A DNA stretch of 64,000 bases, taken from positions 1,451,501 through 1,515,500 of the forward strand of contig NZ_CP160849.1 of the NCBI RefSeq assembly GCF_040790665.1. Reading direction: 5' to 3'. The stretch is from Sulfitobacter pontiacus. GTDB lineage: Bacteria; Pseudomonadota; Alphaproteobacteria; Rhodobacterales; Rhodobacteraceae. The notes below the pieces were generated by a model, which was not told the origin of the DNA, made no database searches, and saw nothing but the letters and a program-made list of their open reading frames with translations. Shown one piece after another: positions 58,636 through 64,000 of the stretch (its first letter is position 1; the number at the start of each line of letters is the position of its first letter). Both the position numbers and the translations under genes were made by a program.

Positions 58636-58743
58636 TATGTGCCCGCGGTTTCAGCATCACAAGACCCGCTTCAAATGGCCCTGCCGCTTGTATTCGGGGC
58701 CAATTCTGCTAGCACCAGCCCGAGCAAAAGACATGAGGCCGAT

Positions 58744-59817
58744 ATGGACGACCTGAAAGCGAAATATCTGGGCCAGATCGCTGGTGCCGCCGACGAAGCC
58801 GCGTTGGAGGACATCCGTCTGGCCGCCGTGGGTAAAAAGGGCGAAGTCGCCCTGAAGATGCGCGAGCTGGGCCGTATGACGCCCGAAGAACGCCAGACAG
58901 TCGGCCCCGCGCTGAACGCGCTCAAGGACGAGATCAACTCCGCCATTGCCGCGAAGAAAGCAGCACTTGGGGATGCGGCCCTTGATGAGCGTCTGCGCAG
59001 CGAATGGCTGGACGTGACACTGCCCACGCGCGCGACGCGACAGGGCACGATCCACCCCGTCAGCCAGGTGACCGAGGAAGTGACCGCGATCTTCGCCGAG
59101 CTGGGGTTTTCGGTCGCCGAAGGCCCGCGCATCGACACCGATTGGTATAACTTCGACGCGCTGAACATCCCCGGCCACCACCCCGCACGCGCCGAGATGG
59201 ACACGTTCTATATGGCCCGTGCCGAGGGTGACGACCGTCCGCCCCACGTGCTGCGCACCCACACCAGCCCCGTGCAGATCCGCACGATGGAGGCCGAAGG
59301 CGCGCCCCTGCGCATCATCTGCCCCGGTGGCGTCTACCGTGCCGACTATGACCAGACCCACACGCCCATGTTCCATCAGGTCGAAGGGTTGGCGATCGAC
59401 AAAGACATCTCTATGGCGAACCTGAAATGGACGCTGGAGGAATTCTTTAGCGCGTTCTTCGAGGTCGAGGGCATCAAGACCCGCTTCCGCGCCTCGCATT
59501 TCCCCTTCACCGAGCCGTCGGCAGAGGTCGATATCCAGTGTTCCTGGGTCGACGGGCAGCTGCGCATCGGCGAAGGCGACGGCTGGATGGAGGTGCTGGG
59601 CTCCGGCATGGTCCACCCGAAGGTGCTGCAAGCGGGCGGGATCGACCCGAACGAATGGCAGGGCTTTGCCTTTGGCATGGGCATCGACCGTATCGCGATG
59701 CTGAAATACGGCATCCCCGATTTGCGGGCGTTCTTTGACAGCGACCTGCGCTGGCTGCGCCACTACGGGTTTGCGAGCTTGGATCAGCCGACGCTGCATG
59801 GTGGTTTGAGTAGGTGA
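58744..59817 (+). CDS. pheS: Phenylalanyl-tRNA synthetase alpha subunit
   Basis: 357 residues from ATG 58744 ([15 protein letters not shown]). N-terminal coiled coil (to about 85), class II motifs: [17 protein letters not shown], motif 2 [11 protein letters not shown], motif 3 [17 protein letters not shown]. Catalytic subunit of the alpha2beta2 enzyme. The partner pheT lies 1.46 kb downstream, with two other genes between. Confidence 0.97.
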   Translation: MDDLKAKYLGQIAGAADEAALEDIRLAAVGKKGEVALKMRELGRMTPEERQTVGPALNALKDEINSAIAAKKAALGDAALDERLRSEWLDVTLPTRATRQGTIHPVSQVTEEVTAIFAELGFSVAEGPRIDTDWYNFDALNIPGHHPARAEMDTFYMARAEGDDRPPHVLRTHTSPVQIRTMEAEGAPLRIICPGGVYRADYDQTHTPMFHQVEGLAIDKDISMANLKWTLEEFFSAFFEVEGIKTRFRASHFPFTEPSAEVDIQCSWVDGQLRIGEGDGWMEVLGSGMVHPKVLQAGGIDPNEWQGFAFGMGIDRIAMLKYGIPDLRAFFDSDLRWLRHYGFASLDQPTLHGGLSR

Positions 59818-60332
59818 CGCTAGGCCAGTTTTTCCTTGGGTTGGTTACTCTCCTAGTTGCTACGGTAGTGTACCGCTGGCAGAAATCGGTGGATCAAAAG
59901 ACGGTAGTATTGGCAGACCTAAGGGAGGCACTCTCAAGGTATGCAGCGCTCAGTCATTCTCTTTTTTTGAGGCAACCTTACATCGGGGATGAAAACAACG
60001 AGCAAAAATTAGCGGATTTTTTTTCGATTTCTGACGCTGAGATAGATCTTTACGCTTTGAGAGACCAAATTTACATCACAGCTCCAAGTGAAATTGTTGA
60101 CGCGGTTCTTGACTGTGATCGTGCCTTTCGAGACTGGAAAATATCGTTCCCTAAATCAACCGAGGTTTCGGACGAAAAGAAGTTGGAAGTGGAAAAAACG
60201 TCCGCAGAATTTAGACTGAAGCATCGGCAAATGCTGATCATTTTTAGGTCAGAGTTTGAAAGCCATGTAAAATTTTTTGGACAAGGCTATATAGAGTATA
60301 CGGTGTCACGATTAGTTCGTTCGCATAAGTAG
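59814..60332 (+). CDS. A+T-rich orphan protein with N-terminal membrane helix
   Basis: 172 residues from a GTG that overlaps the pheS stop. One membrane helix (about 4-20), then a soluble helical domain with coiled-coil-like stretches rich in Lys/Glu/Ser/Phe. No family recognised. Base composition is about 40% G+C by eye, far below all neighbours, with AT-ending codons, so it was probably acquired. An AGCTCGATAA / TTATCGTGAGCT inverted repeat (60331-60384) marks its end. Confidence 0.7.
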   Translation: MTLGQFFLGLVTLLVATVVYRWQKSVDQKTVVLADLREALSRYAALSHSLFLRQPYIGDENNEQKLADFFSISDAEIDLYALRDQIYITAPSEIVDAVLDCDRAFRDWKISFPKSTEVSDEKKLEVEKTSAEFRLKHRQMLIIFRSEFESHVKFFGQGYIEYTVSRLVRSHK

Positions 60333-60390
60333 CTCGATAACGGTCTTCGCTGTCATGGCCAATTTTCAAGCCTTATCGTGAGCTGCGCTA

Positions 60391-61194
60391 GTGAAATATC
60401 TTATACTTCTCCTCTGCTTTAGCGTTCTCCTCGCCGCCACCGCCACCGCCCAACCCCTCCCGCCCTGCGGCGGGGATACCGTCTGTAAAATTGGTGACCG
60501 CAGCTACAACATCCTGATGCCCGACGATTGGGATGGCGTGACGCCTCTGCCTGTCATGATGCACTTTCACGCTTTCCTGCGGCGCGGGCGCACGGTGATC
60601 CACCATCCGCGTATCGGGTCCGAGACAAAGCCCCGTGGTGTGATGCTGGTGGCCCCGTCGGCGCAGCATCGGGCGTGGCGGTTCTGGCAGGATGACCCTG
60701 CGGATATCGCCTTTGCTGACGCGGTGCTGGCGGATGTGGCGAAACGCTATCCGGTGGATCAAAGCCAGATCTATATCTCGGGGTTCAGCTTTGGCGCAGC
60801 GATGGCGTGGCGCTATGCCTGCGCGCGCGGCGACCGGATCGCGGGGCTGATGACCATGTCGGGCACGATCAAACAGGCCAGCACCTGCGCCAACCCGCCG
60901 CGTCAGGTCCGCCATGTGCATGGGCTCAACGACCTGTGGATGAGCCTGCCGCGCGGGCCCGAACATGACACCACCAATGTCGTAGCACTCTGGCGCAAGG
61001 CGTTCCGCTGCGGCAAGGGCCGGCTGGATGGCGCGCTGACCCTCGCCCCGGGGGTAGAGTTCGCGCATTTCACCTGGGACAATTGCGCCGGCGACCGCAG
61101 CGTGACGCTGGACATCCATACCGGCGGACATTTCATCCCGACCGGATGGCTTGGCTACCAGCTGGACGGGTTGATGCCCAAAACACCGGGCTAG
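60391..61194 (+). CDS. Secreted PHB-depolymerase-like esterase (LpqC/COG3509)
   Basis: 267 residues from GTG 60391. Signal peptide about 1-21 (ending TATAQ). Alpha/beta hydrolase: nucleophile in SGFSFGAAMAW (GxSxG), acid in HGLNDLWMS, His in HTGGHFIP. Four cysteines (PPCGGDTVCK, CGKG, CAGDR) fit a periplasmic fold. Probably cleaves polyhydroxybutyrate or a related ester. Normal G+C, unlike the ORF before it. Confidence 0.87.
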   Translation: MKYLILLLCFSVLLAATATAQPLPPCGGDTVCKIGDRSYNILMPDDWDGVTPLPVMMHFHAFLRRGRTVIHHPRIGSETKPRGVMLVAPSAQHRAWRFWQDDPADIAFADAVLADVAKRYPVDQSQIYISGFSFGAAMAWRYACARGDRIAGLMTMSGTIKQASTCANPPRQVRHVHGLNDLWMSLPRGPEHDTTNVVALWRKAFRCGKGRLDGALTLAPGVEFAHFTWDNCAGDRSVTLDIHTGGHFIPTGWLGYQLDGLMPKTPG

Positions 61195-61277
61195 GCGCAA
61201 AACGCAGCCGCACCGCATTGAAACCGCGCCGATTAAACGCTACGCCCTAGCGCAAGCATTGCATGAGGATCACCGCC

Positions 61278-63677
61278 ATGAAATTCACACTGTCCTGGCT
61301 GAAGGAACATCTCGACACCACCGCGTCGATCGATGAAATCACCTATGCGCTGACCGATCTGGGGCTCGAGGTCGAAGGCGTCGAAGACCGTGGCGCGAAG
61401 CTGGCGGATTTTACGCTGGGCTATGTGCAATCGGCAGAAAAGCACCCCGACGCGGATCGTTTGCAGATCTGTCAGGTGGATACCGACGAAGGCGTGCAGC
61501 AGATCATCTGCGGTGCCCCGAACGCGCGTCAGGGCATCACCGTGGTTGTGGCAAAGCCGGGCGTCTATGTGCCGGGCATTGATACCACCATCGGCGTCGG
61601 CAAGATCCGTGGCGTCGAAAGCTTTGGCATGATGGCGTCAGAGCGCGAGCTTGAACTATCCGAGGAACATGACGGTATCATCGAGCTGCCCTCGGGCAAT
61701 GTCGGCGACCGTTTCATCGACTGGCTGGCGGAAAACGACCCCGCCAAGGTCGACCCCGTGATCGAGATCGCGATCACCCCCAACCGACCCGATGCCTTGG
61801 GTGTGCGCGGGATCGCGCGTGATCTGGCGGCCCGTGGTCTGGGCACGCTGAAACAGCGCGATGTGCCCGCGGTCGAGGGGCAGTTCCCGTGCCCGATCTC
61901 TGTTTCGATCGACGAAGACACGCTGGACCAATGTCCGGTTTTCTACGGTCGTGTGATCCGCGGCGTCAAAAACGGCCCGTCGCCGGCGTGGTTGCAGGAC
62001 AAGCTGCGCGCTATTGGCCTGCGCCCGATCTCGTTCCTCGTCGATGTGACGAACTTCTTCACCTATGACCGCAACCGTCCTTTGCACGTGTTCGACGCGG
62101 ACAAGGTCGCGGGCAACAGCCTGCGCATCCACCGCGCCAAGGGCGGCGAGACCCTGATGGGGCTGGACGACAAGGAATATACCTTCAGCGAAGGCATGAC
62201 CCTGATTTCGGACGCCGAAAAGGTTGAAAGCATCGCGGGTGTGATGGGCGGCGCGGAAAGCGGCTGTTCCATGGACACGGTGAATGTCTTTGTCGAAGCG
62301 GCCTATTTCGATCCGGTGCGCACCGCCTACACGGGCCGCGCGCTCAAGATCAACTCGGACGCGCGCTATCGTTTTGAACGGGGGATTGACCCCGAATGGA
62401 CGCCATATGCCATCGAACATGCGACCCAGATGATCCTGGACATCGCAGGCGGTGAGGCGTCCGAGGTTGTCGTCGCGGGCAAGGTGCCGGACTATTCTCG
62501 CGCCTACAAGCTGGACGCGGCGCGCGTGCAGTCGTTGGTGGGGATGACCATCTCGGAAAGCGAGCAGCGCAAGACGCTGACGGCGCTTGGCTTCCGTCTG
62601 GAAGGCGACATGGCGCATGTCCCAAGCTGGCGCCCCGATGTGCAGGGCGAAGCCGATCTGGTCGAGGAAGTCGCGCGGATTGCGTCACTCACCAAGCTTG
62701 AAGGGCGCCCCTTGCCGCGCCTGACGACCGGCGTGCCCAAGCCCGTCCTGTCGCCGATGCAGCGCCGCGAGGCCATCGCGCGCCGCGCCTGCGCGGCCTT
62801 GGGCTACAACGAATGTGTGTCCTACAGCTTTATCGATCAGGCGTCTGCCGCGCTGTTTGGTGGCGGCACCGATGACACCCGTCTGGAAAATCCGATCAGC
62901 AATGACATGAGCCATATGCGCCCCTCGCTGCTGCCCGCCTTGCTGCAGGCCGCGGCCCGCAATCAGGCGCGGGGCTTCCCTGACATGGCGCTGTTCGAGG
63001 TCGGCCCCGTCTTCACCGGCGGCGAGCCCGGCGATCAGCATCTGCAGATCAGCGGCCTGCTGACCGGCAGCACCGGCCCCAAAGATGTGCATGGCGCATC
63101 GCGTCCGGTCGATGTGTTCGACGTCAAGGCGGATATCGAGGCGGTCTTGTCTGCCATCGGTGCCCCCGCCAAGGTGCAGATCAACCGCAATGGCGCTGAC
63201 TGGTTCCACCCCGGGCGTCACGGGCAGATCTGCCTTGGCCCGAAAAAAGTGCTTGGCGTCTTTGGCGAAATTCACCCGCGGGTTCTGGCGGCACTGGATG
63301 TCAAAGGGCCCGCGATGGGCTTTACCATCTGGCCAGCCGAGGTGCCCTTGCCGCGCAAGTCCGGTGCCACACGTCCCGCGCTGAACACCAGCGCGCTGCA
63401 AGCGGTGGAACGTGACTTTGCCTTTGTGGTGGATGCCGATGTTGACGCGCTGACGCTGGTCGATGCGGCGATGGGGGCGGACAAGGCCCTGATTGACGAT
63501 GTGCGCGTCTTTGATGAATTCATCGGCGGTGCCTTGGGCGAGGGGAAAAAATCGCTCGCCCTCACGGTACGGATGCAGCCAAGCGACAAGACACTGAAAG
63601 ACGCGGATATCGAGGCGGTTGGCGCCAAGGTGATCGACAAGGTGACCAAAGCCAGCGGCGGCGTGCTGCGCGGCTAA
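61278..63677 (+). CDS. pheT: Phenylalanyl-tRNA synthetase beta subunit
   Basis: 799 residues from ATG 61278 (MKFTLSWLKEHLDT). EMAP/OB tRNA-binding domain (about 39-150; KHPDADRLQICQVD), B3/B4 editing domain, B5 domain, class II-like core, and C-terminal FDX-ACB domain for tRNA (FDEFIGGALGEGKKSLALTVRMQ in order). Editing and structural subunit of PheRS. Confidence 0.97.
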   Translation: MKFTLSWLKEHLDTTASIDEITYALTDLGLEVEGVEDRGAKLADFTLGYVQSAEKHPDADRLQICQVDTDEGVQQIICGAPNARQGITVVVAKPGVYVPGIDTTIGVGKIRGVESFGMMASERELELSEEHDGIIELPSGNVGDRFIDWLAENDPAKVDPVIEIAITPNRPDALGVRGIARDLAARGLGTLKQRDVPAVEGQFPCPISVSIDEDTLDQCPVFYGRVIRGVKNGPSPAWLQDKLRAIGLRPISFLVDVTNFFTYDRNRPLHVFDADKVAGNSLRIHRAKGGETLMGLDDKEYTFSEGMTLISDAEKVESIAGVMGGAESGCSMDTVNVFVEAAYFDPVRTAYTGRALKINSDARYRFERGIDPEWTPYAIEHATQMILDIAGGEASEVVVAGKVPDYSRAYKLDAARVQSLVGMTISESEQRKTLTALGFRLEGDMAHVPSWRPDVQGEADLVEEVARIASLTKLEGRPLPRLTTGVPKPVLSPMQRREAIARRACAALGYNECVSYSFIDQASAALFGGGTDDTRLENPISNDMSHMRPSLLPALLQAAARNQARGFPDMALFEVGPVFTGGEPGDQHLQISGLLTGSTGPKDVHGASRPVDVFDVKADIEAVLSAIGAPAKVQINRNGADWFHPGRHGQICLGPKKVLGVFGEIHPRVLAALDVKGPAMGFTIWPAEVPLPRKSGATRPALNTSALQAVERDFAFVVDADVDALTLVDAAMGADKALIDDVRVFDEFIGGALGEGKKSLALTVRMQPSDKTLKDADIEAVGAKVIDKVTKASGGVLRG

Positions 63678-63693
63678 AGCGAACGGAGGCGGT

Positions 63694-64000
63694 ATGACAC
63701 TGCATGTATATCTCTCGGGTGAAATCCACACCGACTGGCGCGATCAGATCATCGATGGCGCGGCAGGGTTGGATGTTGTGTTCACCGGCCCTGTCACCGA
63801 CCACGCGGCCAGCGACGACTGCGGTGTGGCGATTCTGGGGGCCGAGGAAAACAAGTTCTGGCACGACCGCAAGGGCGCACAGCTGAACGCGATCCGCACG
63901 CGCAAGGGCATCGAAGAGGCGGATGTCGTCGTCGTGCGTTTTGGCGATCAGTACAAACAGTGGAACGCGGCTTTTGATGCGGGCTATGCGGCGGCTCTGG
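63694..64000 (+). CDS. YtoQ family protein, N-terminal part (cut by window edge)
   Basis: 102 codons visible from ATG 63694 with CGGAGG site. Contains YLSGEIHTDWR, GPVTDHAASDDCGVAILG and ADVVVVRFGDQYKQWNAAFDAGYA, the nucleoside-deoxyribosyltransferase-like pattern of YtoQ. Function uncharacterised. Starts 16 bp after pheT, so likely co-transcribed. Confidence 0.9.
   Translation, partial: MTLHVYLSGEIHTDWRDQIIDGAAGLDVVFTGPVTDHAASDDCGVAILGAEENKFWHDRKGAQLNAIRTRKGIEEADVVVVRFGDQYKQWNAAFDAGYAAAL

Overview
This is a gene-dense, GC-rich chromosomal window (over 60% G+C by eye) from a marine alphaproteobacterium, most likely a Rhodobacterales/Roseobacter-clade member of the Sulfitobacter type. The assignment rests on gene content and protein style: a Rhodobacter-type malyl-CoA lyase, a DgcN/DgcA D-glutamate pair, a taurine-pyruvate aminotransferase of the roseobacter form, a FYDLN-acid protein, YtoQ, DUF1244, many TRAP/DMT/LysE transporters and a ureDA-orf-BCEFG operon. 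I saw no transposase, phage gene, rRNA or CRISPR array.

Layout. 1-9.4 kb: end of a glycerophosphodiesterase, a COG3146 acyltransferase, phhB, peroxiredoxin, ferredoxin reductase, rsmD, the phosphatidylethanolamine pair psd-pssA, map, sfsA, a CinA-type protein, a frameshifted GNAT gene and an AhpD-like protein. 9.4-25 kb: two OmpA-domain proteins, LysR, a ZntB-like channel, fadH, rppH, purU with a possible structured leader, a pfkB kinase-nth operon, an AraC-MGMT fusion, a split MnmC system (oxidase and mnmD divergently placed), a DMT exporter and a lytic transglycosylase. 25-33 kb: dapA, a glycine-zipper lipoprotein, tpa, a DEAD-box helicase with a long basic tail, a Ggt-family enzyme and a CHAP lipoprotein. 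33-38.3 kb: complete urease operon on the minus strand. 38.3-45.4 kb: a TRAP transporter, an AraC regulator divergent from pobA, and a TetR-oxidoreductase operon with a NemR-like operator.

45.7-46.5 kb is the most unusual part. A tRNA-Ala(GGC) gene is followed on its own strand by five tandem 111-112 bp units, each beginning with a perfect copy of the last 31 nt of the tRNA (T-arm to CCA) and then a hairpin whose stem differs between units in a compensatory way. The architecture recalls the rtT repeats behind E. coli tyrT, but in an unrelated lineage and behind a different tRNA.

46.5-64 kb: FYDLN-acid protein, a YgjP-type peptidase, GntR, accA, LysE exporter, malyl-CoA lyase, the dgcN-dgcA-dat operon (D-glutamate/D-amino acid catabolism), DUF1244, pyk with two tandem LacI-type operators, rpmI-rplT, an MFS transporter, and pheS-pheT. 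The Phe-tRNA synthetase genes are separated by an A+T-rich orphan ORF and a secreted PHB-depolymerase-like esterase, suggesting insertion. The window ends inside a YtoQ gene.

Together the accessory genes describe a scavenger of small organic N, S and aromatic compounds (urea, taurine, D-amino acids, 4-hydroxybenzoate) embedded among housekeeping genes.
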